DNA of 64,000 nucleotides, from contig NZ_JARUBF010000001.1 in the NCBI RefSeq assembly GCF_029626025.1, positions 4,278,001 to 4,342,000 of the forward strand, given 5' to 3'. The notes below the pieces were generated by a model. The model worked only from the letters and a program-made list of their open reading frames with translations. It did not search any database and was not told the DNA's origin. The translations under genes and the position numbers were made by a program. Within the stretch, counting starts at the first letter, position 1. The number at the start of each line of letters is the position of its first letter. This DNA comes from Solwaraspora sp. WMMD406. GTDB lineage: Bacteria > Actinomycetota > Actinomycetes > Mycobacteriales > Micromonosporaceae. This document shows, in pieces, positions 27,252 through 34,870 of this stretch.

Positions 27252-28873
27252 CCCAACCCCGCCAACGGATTGTCCACCCACGCCCACCGCACCGCCAACG
27301 GATCCGCCGCCAACCGCATCGACAACGTCGCCTTCACCGGCCACCGCCCCCCGAACACCTCCCGCGCCACCACCCGGCGCACCGACACCGGTAACCCCGC
27401 CACCACCTGCCGCACCCGCCCCGCCACCGCCGCCCACAACCGGGCCGGCTCCACCCCGAACTCCCGCGCAAGCACCGCCACCACCTCACCCAACGCCACC
27501 CCCACCGCCGCCCACGCCGTCACCCGCACCTCCACCGGATCGACACACTCCACATCGCCCGCCAGACGCGGCACCACACCCCACACCGCTGCCAACCGCG
27601 ACACATCCACCCGAACCCCACCCACATCCCGATACCACACACCCACCAACCGGCCACCCCGCACCACCACCAACACGTTCTGCCCATGCGCCTCCAACCC
27701 CACCCCCCACCCCGCCATCGTCACCACCGGCCCACACAACACCCCCGCCAGATCCGCCACGAACCCCACCGGATCCCCGCCGTACCCCGCCCGTACCAAC
27801 CCCGCCACCACCGACGGCCCACCCGGCACCCCCAGCGGCGCCGCCAACGCCGCCACCGGCAACACCTGCGACCCCGCCCGCACCCGCGGCACCCGCCGCC
27901 ACACCACCGCCAACGACCGGCACCAGCCCCCGTCGACCACCACCGCACCCGCCGCCACCTCCGGCAACACCCGCAAACCCGACATCCGCCCCGCCAACCC
28001 CGTCAACAACCCCGTCACCACCGGACCATTACGCACCGCCGCCGGCGACACCGTCCGCACCGCACTCGTCATCTGCACGTCCACCGCCGTCTTCACCTGC
28101 CACGACCCGTCACCCACCGACACCGTCCGCAACGACATCAACGGCCGCCCCCGCACCACCCGCCCCGTACGCCGCAACCCCGCCACCCCCGACACCACAT
28201 GCTCGGCCTGCCACGGATGCACCGGCAACACCGGCGGCAACCGCACCCCCGTACTCACCCACCGATCCACCGGCACCGCCACCAACTCCAGACCCACCAC
28301 CCGCCCGTGCTCCGGCCCGTACCGCAACACCTCCGCCGTCGACATACCCACCCGCGTCCGGCACCCCGGATGCAACGGATGCCCGTCCACCACCACCTGC
28401 TCCCACTCCACCGCCGACCGCACCACACCACCATCACCACGCCCCGCCGCCGCCGTCCGCCCCGCCCGAGCCAACGCCAGGTTCGCCACACTGTTGGCCA
28501 CCTCACCGGCCACCACGTCCGCACCCGACACCCCCAACGCCGCCACCACCTCCGCCGGATCCGCACACTCCCGCCCCTGCACCGACACCCGCAGACCCGC
28601 ACCCACCACCGCGAACGGCTCCGCCGCCGCCACCGGCCCCACCACCCGCCGGCCATCCACCAACTCCACCACCAACCGATCCGACACCACCCGCCGCGAC
28701 ACCACCGGCGGCAGCGGCTCCCGGGCCACCGCCCCCCACACCCGCGCCAACACCGCCGCCCGCGCCCCCGGAACCGCCGCCACCAACTCCGCCACCAACT
28801 CCGGCCGATCCCGACCCACCGCCGCCACCGTCGCCGCGACATCCGGACACACCACACCCGCCACCGGCCGCAT
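27248..28873 (-). CDS. IucA/IucC-family NIS siderophore synthetase (first)
   Basis: A 541-residue synthetase and first gene of the operon. Motifs: HPLHPGCRTRVGMSTAEVL (~170), VHPWQAEHV (~235), KTAVDVQMTSAVRTVSP (~285), and EAHGQNVLVVV (~410). It keeps the HPWQ motif that the second copy has changed. The start is firm: AAAGGAGGGTGTG directly precedes the ATG. Codon third positions are almost all G/C, leaving very long open frames on the other strand. No exporter, receptor or regulator gene lies next to the operon. The adjacent genes (peptide deformylase and an exonuclease-family gene) are unrelated. Confidence 0.9.
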   Translation of the reverse strand: MRPVAGVVCPDVAATVAAVGRDRPELVAELVAAVPGARAAVLARVWGAVAREPLPPVVSRRVVSDRLVVELVDGRRVVGPVAAAEPFAVVGAGLRVSVQGRECADPAEVVAALGVSGADVVAGEVANSVANLALARAGRTAAAGRGDGGVVRSAVEWEQVVVDGHPLHPGCRTRVGMSTAEVLRYGPEHGRVVGLELVAVPVDRWVSTGVRLPPVLPVHPWQAEHVVSGVAGLRRTGRVVRGRPLMSLRTVSVGDGSWQVKTAVDVQMTSAVRTVSPAAVRNGPVVTGLLTGLAGRMSGLRVLPEVAAGAVVVDGGWCRSLAVVWRRVPRVRAGSQVLPVAALAAPLGVPGGPSVVAGLVRAGYGGDPVGFVADLAGVLCGPVVTMAGWGVGLEAHGQNVLVVVRGGRLVGVWYRDVGGVRVDVSRLAAVWGVVPRLAGDVECVDPVEVRVTAWAAVGVALGEVVAVLAREFGVEPARLWAAVAGRVRQVVAGLPVSVRRVVAREVFGGRWPVKATLSMRLAADPLAVRWAWVDNPLAGLG

Positions 28874-29017
28874 CACACCCTCCTTTCGACAACCGAAGAC
28901 CGCCACCAGCATTGTCGACCACCACCGGCACCCGCAGGACCCGACCCACCCCGCCCGCTACCAGCCACCCGCAGGACCCGACACCCCCACCCGGCCACCA
29001 CCCCGTAGGGTGCTCAC

Positions 29018-29851
29018 GTGCGCATGGCCACCTTCAACCTGCTGCACGGACGCTCACCACACGACGGCCGCGTCGACGCCGACCGGCTCACCGCCGCCGT
29101 CACCACCCTCGACGCCGACATCCTCGCCGTCCAGGAAGCCGACCGCGCCCAACCCCGCAGCGGCCACCTCGACCTCACCGCCCTGGCCGCCACCGCCCTG
29201 GCCGCCCCCCACCACCGCTTCGCCGCCGCCATCGTCGGCACCCCCGGCGAACAGTTCCGCACCCCCGACCACGACCACGACGGACGACACGAACCCTGCT
29301 ACGGCATCGGCCTCATCAGCCGCTACCCGGCCCGACACTGGCAGATCACCCGGCTCGACCCCGCCCCGCTGCGCTCACCCGTACTCACCGCCGACCCCGA
29401 CCCCCGACTCATCCTGCTCCGCGACGAACCCCGCGTCCTGCTCACCGCCGTACTCGACACCCCCCACGGACCGCTCACCGTCGCCACCACCCACCTGTCG
29501 TTCGTCCCCGGCTGGAACCTGCGCCAGCTCCGCACCGTCGTCCGCACCCTCCGGCTGCTGCCACCCCCACGGATCCTGCTCGGCGATCTCAACATGCCCG
29601 CCGCTGTCGCGGCCACCATCACCGGCTGGCGGCCCCTCGCCCGGCGCCCCACCTACCCGGCCGTCCGACCCCGCGTCCAACTCGACCACATCCTGCTCGA
29701 CCCGCGCGGCGCCCCGCCGGCCCTCGGCACCGTCACCGCCGTCGACACACCGCCCCTGGACGTCTCCGACCACCGGGCGCTCCTCGTCACCGTCGCCACC
29801 CCCACGCCGCCGGCTCAGTCACCGCCGCCCACCACCCGCCGCAACGACTGA
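29018..29851 (+). CDS. endonuclease/exonuclease/phosphatase family protein
   Basis: A 277-residue metal-dependent hydrolase of the DNase I/exonuclease III fold. Visible: MATFNLLHGRSP with the metal Asn, VQEADRAQ with the catalytic Glu (~45), TTHLSF (His ~165), GDLNMP (~195), and the C-terminal VSDHRALLV with Asp-His. The substrate could be nucleic acid, a sugar phosphate or a phospholipid; the sequence does not say. It has no signal peptide. Its 3' end overlaps the convergent recombinase gene by 37 bp. Confidence 0.88.
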   Translation: MRMATFNLLHGRSPHDGRVDADRLTAAVTTLDADILAVQEADRAQPRSGHLDLTALAATALAAPHHRFAAAIVGTPGEQFRTPDHDHDGRHEPCYGIGLISRYPARHWQITRLDPAPLRSPVLTADPDPRLILLRDEPRVLLTAVLDTPHGPLTVATTHLSFVPGWNLRQLRTVVRTLRLLPPPRILLGDLNMPAAVAATITGWRPLARRPTYPAVRPRVQLDHILLDPRGAPPALGTVTAVDTPPLDVSDHRALLVTVATPTPPAQSPPPTTRRND

Positions 29852-30816
29852 TTCGTCCGGTTCGACCGCACCGCCGCCCGTTGCTGACCAGCCGTCACCT
29901 CGATGTAATTCTGACTCGACGTCAGACTCCCGTGACCCAGCAGCCGCATGATCTCCGCCGCGCTCGCCCCGTCCTCGGCCAACCGGGTCGCGAACGTGTG
30001 CCGCAACGCGTGCAACTGGGCGCCACGCGGCACCCGCTCGGTGATCCCGGCCCGCCGGAAACACGACCGGACCAGATACTGCAGCGCGCCGCGCCGCATC
30101 GCTGCTCCGGCCCGGTCCACCAGCAGCATGTCCTGGTCGCGCACCGACCGGCCGCCGAACCGCCGCCGCCGGCTCGCCAGATACGCCCGCACCACCGCGT
30201 CCAGCTCCGGCTCGATCGGCACCGTCCGCAGCCGCCCGCCCTTGCCCGTCACCTCGATCCGGCGTTCACCGCTGCGTCCGGCCAGGGAACCGACCCGCAG
30301 GGCGAGCAGTTCCCCCAACCGCAGGCCGGCGCACAACGCCAACGCAATCACCAGCAGATCCCGCTCCGGCCACGGATCGCGCTGCCGTTCGTCGCCACGG
30401 GCCGCGGCCGCGAGCAGCGTCTCCGGTGTCTCCTCGCCACGGAGCGGTTTCGGCAGCGGCAGGGGAGCGCGCGGGCGACCCACCGCCGGCATCGGGTTAC
30501 CGGCGACCACGCCCTCGGCGACCAGGAACGTGAAGAACGAATTCCAGGTCGACCAGGCGCGGTGGACCGACGCGGGGGCGCGGGGCGCGGCGAACCGGGC
30601 GAAAGCCCCCCGCAGCGTACGGGCGTCCAGGGCGTCGAGCGGCAGGTCGGCCCAGGCCAGGGGAGCGGGGGACCAGGTGTCGGCGATCAGCCGCAGCACC
30701 GAGGTCAGGTCCCGGCGGTAGGCCTGCAGGGTGTGTGGGGAGGGTTTCCGGGAGGCGCGGTCGGCCAGGAACTCGTCGACCCAACTCGCTGCGGACAACA
30801 TCGCAAAATGGTGCAT
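29815..30816 (-). CDS. Xer-type tyrosine recombinase
   Basis: A 333-residue integrase-family recombinase. An N-terminal core-binding SAM-like domain (~9-105: SWVDEFLADRASRKPSPHTLQAYRRDL) is followed by the catalytic domain. All catalytic residues are present: Arg166 (AGLRLGE), Lys192 (TGKGGR), His269 and Arg272 (LHALRHTF), His295 (LGHGS) and Tyr304 (QNYIEV). The ATG (MHHFAM) lies inside the left arm of a 28-bp dif-like palindrome at 30807-30836, and a dif-like site is 0.3 kb upstream. The frame is open further upstream, but that part is Arg-rich and not integrase-like. It may be a terminus-linked or mobile Xer rather than the housekeeping XerC/XerD. Confidence 0.9.
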   Translation of the reverse strand: MHHFAMLSAASWVDEFLADRASRKPSPHTLQAYRRDLTSVLRLIADTWSPAPLAWADLPLDALDARTLRGAFARFAAPRAPASVHRAWSTWNSFFTFLVAEGVVAGNPMPAVGRPRAPLPLPKPLRGEETPETLLAAAARGDERQRDPWPERDLLVIALALCAGLRLGELLALRVGSLAGRSGERRIEVTGKGGRLRTVPIEPELDAVVRAYLASRRRRFGGRSVRDQDMLLVDRAGAAMRRGALQYLVRSCFRRAGITERVPRGAQLHALRHTFATRLAEDGASAAEIMRLLGHGSLTSSQNYIEVTAGQQRAAVRSNRTNQSLRRVVGGGD

Positions 30817-30836
30817 AACGGATATTATGCACCATT
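30807..30836. repeat. perfect inverted repeat with dif geometry over the recombinase start
   Basis: Two arms, ATGGTGCATAA and TTATGCACCAT, are exact inverted complements around the 6-bp core CGGATA; one further base pair extends each arm. The 11-6-11 layout and the inner CATAA/TTATG match Xer recombination sites. The recombinase ATG (30816, minus strand) lies inside the left arm. It could be the recombinase's own crossover site, an autoregulatory operator, or both. Confidence 0.75.
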
Positions 30837-31131
30837 CTTCACGGTCGCGGATAGTGGGCGGCCGCCGGAGAAGGGGAGCGCCGCGCCGGTGGGGGGTGAC
30901 GCGACACCCGGGTCGCGTCGCACCGACGCGACCGCGCGCACGACAGCCGCGCCGCCGGCACCGGGCGCGTCCGACGTCGCGGGCCGCGCGATGACGGCGT
31001 GCGACACCGAGCCGTACGGAGCCCGGGCCGGCGAGGCCGCCGGGCGAAGTTCCGACCGGGCAGGTAAGTCGTGGCGTTCGTCGGCGACCGCCCGTGTTCG
31101 CCTCGCTCCGGACACGGCCCGGCGCCCGCTT

Positions 31132-31159
31132 AGTTGACATAATGTATATTATCGGACCA
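31132..31159. other. chromosomal dif site (Xer recombination site)
   Basis: Left arm AGTTGACATAA, core TGTATA, right arm TTATCGGACCA. On the reverse strand this agrees with the actinobacterial dif consensus I recall (CCGATAAT, then ACATTATGTCAA) at all but three of 28 positions. It is AT-rich in a very GC-rich, gene-free 384-bp gap (30817-31200) between the recombinase gene and an SDR gene. As the presumed site of XerCD dimer resolution it should mark the replication terminus. Confidence 0.8.
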
Positions 31160-31200
31160 GTAAGAACAGCAGCACTCAGCAGCATGATCAGCGGAGACGG

Positions 31201-31929
31201 TCACAGGCCGCCGGCGACCCGGATCACCGTACCGGTGGTGTAGGACGCCTCCGGACCGAGCAGCCAGGCGATCGCGCCGGCGATCTCGTCCGGCTGGCCG
31301 GCGCGCCGCAGCGGCACCATCGGCGCGATCCGGGCCGGTCGCCCCGGTTCGCCCGACTGGGCGTGGATGTCGGTCCACACCGTGCCGGGCGCGACGCCGT
31401 TGACCCGGATGCCCCGCGGCCCGAGCTCCTTGGCCAGTCCGACGGTGAGGGTGTCGGCGGCGGCCTTGACCGCCGCGTAGTGGACGTACTCGCCGGGGCT
31501 GCCGAGCGTCGCAGCGGCCGAGGAGACGTTGACGATCACCCCGCCGCTGGTCATCCGCCGGGCGGCCTGTTGGGCGCAGAGGACGTAGCCGACGAGGTTG
31601 ACGTCGACGACCCGGCGCAGGTCGTCCAGGGTGAGGTCGACGAAGGGGCCGATGCGGCTGGTGACGCCGGCGTTGTTGACCAGTCCGGTGAGGGCGCCGA
31701 GCTCGGCGGCGGCGTCGAACAGCGCGGCGACGGCGTCGGGGTCGGTGGTGTCGACCGGTACGGCGACGGCCCGGCGTCCGGCATTCCGTACGGCGTCGCG
31801 GACGGCGTGGGCGGCGGCGGCGTCCCGGCGGTAGCCGATGGCGAGGTCGTGTCCGGCGGTGGCCAGGCGGCGTACGGTGGCGGCGCCGATTCCCCGGCTT
31901 CCGCCGGTGACCACGGTGACCAGTGCCAT
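31201..31929 (-). CDS. SDR-family oxidoreductase
   Basis: A 242-residue classical short-chain dehydrogenase. The cofactor loop is TGGSRGIG (~8-15), NNAGVTS is at ~85, the catalytic Ser-Tyr-Lys set is VNVSSAA (~135) and EYVHYAAVK (~150), and PGTVWTD follows at ~180. The basic residue after the Gly loop (GYRRD) suggests NADPH. It resembles 3-oxoacyl-ACP reductase-like or sugar dehydrogenases; the substrate is unknown. GGAGAGGAG precedes the ATG. It is divergent from the patatin-like gene and lies next to the dif site. Confidence 0.88.
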   Translation of the reverse strand: MALVTVVTGGSRGIGAATVRRLATAGHDLAIGYRRDAAAAHAVRDAVRNAGRRAVAVPVDTTDPDAVAALFDAAAELGALTGLVNNAGVTSRIGPFVDLTLDDLRRVVDVNLVGYVLCAQQAARRMTSGGVIVNVSSAAATLGSPGEYVHYAAVKAAADTLTVGLAKELGPRGIRVNGVAPGTVWTDIHAQSGEPGRPARIAPMVPLRRAGQPDEIAGAIAWLLGPEASYTTGTVIRVAGGL

Positions 31930-32029
31930 CGGTGCTCCTCTCCCCTGTTCCCCTGTGGGGTGTCGCCGGGTCCGGTTCTTTTCCGGTGGGGTGACGTTAC
32001 CGCCGTCCCGGCTGGGCAATGACAGACCC

Positions 32030-32893
32030 ATGGCGCACACGCGGGTGTTGGTGCTGGGCAGCGGCGGGGTGACCGGGGTGGCCTGGCAGGTCGGGGTGCT
32101 GTCCGGGTTGGCTGAGGCCGGGGTGGACGTCACCGACGCGGATCTGGTGATCGGCACGTCGGCGGGTGCGGTGGTGGGCGCGCAGGTGTGCGCGGGGGCC
32201 GACGTCGCGGCGTTGTACGCGGGACAGGTGGCGCCCGGGGTGTCGTCGTCGGAGCGGATGGGGGTGCGGGCGGTGTCGGCGCTGGCGTGGGCGGCGGTGT
32301 GCAGCCGGGACGGGCGGCGGGCGCGGGCCCGGATCGGCCGCTACGCGGTGGCGGCGGCGACGATGCCGGAGGCGGCGCGGCGACCGGTGTTCGAGGCGGC
32401 GTTGCCGGCGTCGGCGTGGCCGGATCGTCCGTTGTGGGTGACGGCGGTGGACGCGGTGACCGGCGAGTTCGTGGTGTTCGACGGTGGTCCGGTGGATGGC
32501 GGCCCGGTGGACCTGGTGGACGCGGTGGGGGCGAGTTGCGCGGTGCCCGGTGTGTGGCCGCCGGTGACGATCGGTGGTCGGCGGTTCATGGACGGCGGGA
32601 TGCGGTCGGCGGCGAACGCGGATCTGGCGGCCGGGTTCTCGTCGGTGGTGGTGCTGGCGCCGATCACGTGGGGCCTGGGGTGGTTGCCGCCGGTGTCGCG
32701 GCAGGTGGCGGGGTTGTGCTCGGGTGCGGTGGCGGTGGTGACGCCGGATCGGTCAGCGCGGCGGGTGATCGGGCGTCGGTTGCTGGATCCGGCGCGGCGG
32801 CCGGGTGCGGCGCGGGCCGGTCGTCGGCAGGGTCTGGCGGTGGCCGACGTGGTGCGGCGGGTGTGGAAGGCTGCGGGCCGGTCGTCGGGCTGA
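32030..32893 (+). CDS. patatin-like phospholipase family protein
   Basis: A 287-residue serine lipid hydrolase. The oxyanion loop is LGSGGVTG (~8-16), the nucleophile is in GTSAG (~44) and the Asp of the dyad is in MDGGMRS (~187). The spacing is normal for bacterial patatins. There is no signal peptide, so it acts in the cytoplasm or on the inner membrane face. The ATG at MAHTRVLVLGSG is chosen by domain start. It is divergent from the SDR gene by 100 bp and probably monocistronic. The lipid substrate is unknown. Confidence 0.88.
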   Translation: MAHTRVLVLGSGGVTGVAWQVGVLSGLAEAGVDVTDADLVIGTSAGAVVGAQVCAGADVAALYAGQVAPGVSSSERMGVRAVSALAWAAVCSRDGRRARARIGRYAVAAATMPEAARRPVFEAALPASAWPDRPLWVTAVDAVTGEFVVFDGGPVDGGPVDLVDAVGASCAVPGVWPPVTIGGRRFMDGGMRSAANADLAAGFSSVVVLAPITWGLGWLPPVSRQVAGLCSGAVAVVTPDRSARRVIGRRLLDPARRPGAARAGRRQGLAVADVVRRVWKAAGRSSG

Positions 32894-32980
32894 TCGGTCG
32901 GGGGTCGCTTCGAGGGTGTCGGCGGCGGCTGGTAGTAAGGCAGGAATCAAACAGGTGTACGGAAGAGGTCGAGGGTGCTG

Positions 32981-33727
32981 ATGGCTGCTGCCGCGCGTAC
33001 CGGTGCTGGTGGGTTGACGGGTGAGGAGTTGGAGGTGATCCGGGAGTCGGTGGCTGCTGGTCGTCGGCCGAAGGTGATGTTCACCGAGGCGGCGGGGCAG
33101 ATCGCCGGGCAGACGGGTCAGGTGGTGGGGTTGCTCGATCCGGCGGTGTCGGATGAGTGGGTGGTGGTGCGGTTCGGCCGTGACGAGTTGCCCTTCTCCC
33201 CCGCTGATCTGATGGTGGCGCCGCGTGGTGCGGGGCGTCGGGCGGAGCCGGTGCGGGAGGGGTCGCCGAAGGAGGATTCTCCGCCGGTGGTGGAGCCGGA
33301 GTTCAAGTTGGGTGAGCCGCCGCTGGTGGCGTCGTCGCCGGCGCGGCGTGAGTCGAGTGGTCAGCAGCGGGTTCGCGGGGAACAGGAGTCGGTGGTGGAC
33401 GTGGACGCAGTGGACAAGCCGGCGCGGCGGGCGTCGAAGGCGGCGCGGCCGAAGGCGCCGGCGGGGTTGACGGTGACGTTGGCGTACGCCGAGGGCGAGT
33501 GGACGGTGGCGGCGACGCAGGGCAGCAAGGCGTTGGCGAAGCCGTACGTGATTCGGCCGGCGGAGGCGTTGCGGATGGTGGCGTTGGTGGATGTGCCGGG
33601 GGTGCAGGAGGCGGTGGAGCAGATCCTGTCGGCGGAGCGGGCGGAGGCGGAGCAGCAGGCGGAGAAGCTGCGTTCGGAGTTGGCGGAGATCGAGGCGCGG
33701 TTGGCGGAGTTGCGTGACGTGGGGTGA
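32981..33727 (+). CDS. conserved actinobacterial protein of unknown function (possibly DUF6319-like)
   Basis: A 248-residue protein in two parts. The N-terminal ~90 residues look folded (LTGEELEVIRESVAAGRRPKVMF, GQTGQVVGLLDPAVSDEWVVVRF). A charged, Pro/Ser-rich linker (~95-155) follows, then a C-terminal domain (GLTVTLAYAEGEWTVAATQGSKALAKPYVI) with a final coiled coil (AEAEQQAEKLRSELAEIEARLAEL). This layout reminds me of the actinobacterial DUF6319 family, with low certainty. The ATG at 32981 has GAGG at proper spacing. A strong hairpin follows at 33773-33812. Confidence 0.68.
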   Translation: MAAAARTGAGGLTGEELEVIRESVAAGRRPKVMFTEAAGQIAGQTGQVVGLLDPAVSDEWVVVRFGRDELPFSPADLMVAPRGAGRRAEPVREGSPKEDSPPVVEPEFKLGEPPLVASSPARRESSGQQRVRGEQESVVDVDAVDKPARRASKAARPKAPAGLTVTLAYAEGEWTVAATQGSKALAKPYVIRPAEALRMVALVDVPGVQEAVEQILSAERAEAEQQAEKLRSELAEIEARLAELRDVG

Positions 33728-33772
33728 GCGGTGGTGGTCGGGTCGGTTCGGCCCGGCTGGTGGGTCGGTGTG

Positions 33773-33812
33773 ACGTCGGATGCCCCGGGTGGTTGCCCGG
33801 GGCATCCGACGT
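33773..33812. terminator. bidirectional intrinsic terminator hairpin
   Basis: A perfect 17-bp inverted repeat (ACGTCGGATGCCCCGGG and its complement) with a TGGTTG loop lies between the convergent hypothetical gene (ends 33727) and cydB (ends 33855), and can serve both. Confidence 0.85.
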
Positions 33813-33854
33813 GTGCGGGTGTGGTGGCGCTGGTCGGTGGGGTGGTCTCGCCGG

Positions 33855-34853
33855 TCAGTGGGTGGGGAGGTCGGTGACGCTGACGCGGCGGCGGAAGACC
33901 CAGTAGGTCCAGCCCTGGTAGAGCAGGACGACGGGGGTGAGCAGGGCGGCGACCCAGGTCATGATCGTGAGGGTGTAGGTGGTGGAGGCCGCGTTGGTGG
34001 TGGTGAGGGTGCCGGCGGGGTCGCTGGTGGAGGGTAGGACGGTCGGGAACAGGGCGGTGAACAGGGCGGCGACGGCGAGGCCGATGGCGGTGGCGGTGCC
34101 GGTGAAGGCCCAGCCTTCGCGGCGTACCCGGTTGGCGGCCAGGGCGGCGACGAGGGCGAGTGCGGCGGCGACGGCGAGGCCGACGGCGGTGGGGTTGGCG
34201 CGGATGGTGAGGGTCCAGGTGAGGAACGCGACGGCGAGGGCGGCGGCGCCGATGCCGGTCCAGCCGGCGACGGTGTTGGCGCGGCCGCGGATGTCGCCGG
34301 TGGTTTTGAGGGCGAGGAACACGGCGCCGTGGGTGACGAACAGGGCGGTGGTGGTGGTGCCGCCGAGCAGGGCGTACGGGTTGAGCAGGGTGAGCAGGGT
34401 GCCGGTGTATTCGTGGTCGGCGTCGAGGGGTACGCCGCGCACGATGTTGGCGAAGGCGACGCCCCAGAGGATGGCGGGCAGCAGTGAGCCGATGAAGATG
34501 GCGTTGTCCCAGCGGTTGCGCCAGTGGGGTTCGTCTCGTTTGTCGCGGTATTCGAAGGCGACGCCGCGCAGGATGAGGGCGACGAGGATGAGCAGCAGGG
34601 GCAGGTAGAAGCCGGAGAAGAGGGTGGCGTACCACTCGGGGAAGGCGGCGAACATGGCGCCGCCGGCGGTGAGGAGCCAGACTTCGTTGCCGTCCCAGAC
34701 GGGGCCGATGGTGGCGATGGCGGCGCGGCGTTCGGGTTCGGTGCGGCCGATGAGGCGGGCGAGGACGCCGACGCCGAAGTCGAAGCCTTCGAGGATGAAG
34801 TAGCCGGTGAACAGGACGGCGATGAGCCCGAACCAGACGGTGGTGAGTTCCAC
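33855..34853 (-). CDS. cydB: cytochrome bd ubiquinol oxidase subunit II
   Basis: A 332-residue integral membrane protein with eight or nine hydrophobic helices. The N-terminal YFILEGFDFGVGVLARLIGR and GPVWDGNEVWLLTAGGAMFAAFPEWYATLFSGFYLPL are typical of CydB. It is the partner of CydA in the high-affinity, proton-pump-free quinol oxidase used under low oxygen or stress. It lies 17 bp downstream of cydA in the same operon. The cydDC exporter genes needed for assembly are not next to it, so they are probably elsewhere. Confidence 0.95.
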   Translation of the reverse strand: MELTTVWFGLIAVLFTGYFILEGFDFGVGVLARLIGRTEPERRAAIATIGPVWDGNEVWLLTAGGAMFAAFPEWYATLFSGFYLPLLLILVALILRGVAFEYRDKRDEPHWRNRWDNAIFIGSLLPAILWGVAFANIVRGVPLDADHEYTGTLLTLLNPYALLGGTTTTALFVTHGAVFLALKTTGDIRGRANTVAGWTGIGAAALAVAFLTWTLTIRANPTAVGLAVAAALALVAALAANRVRREGWAFTGTATAIGLAVAALFTALFPTVLPSTSDPAGTLTTTNAASTTYTLTIMTWVAALLTPVVLLYQGWTYWVFRRRVSVTDLPTH

Positions 34854-34870
34854 GAGGGGTCTCCGGTGGG

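Noticed and set aside
25611-29951. Very long open frame on the + strand opposite the siderophore operon (over 1400 codons)
   Set aside because: Composition artefact: third-position G/C of the minus-strand genes removes stop codons opposite. The predicted protein is Arg/His/Pro-rich without any domain.
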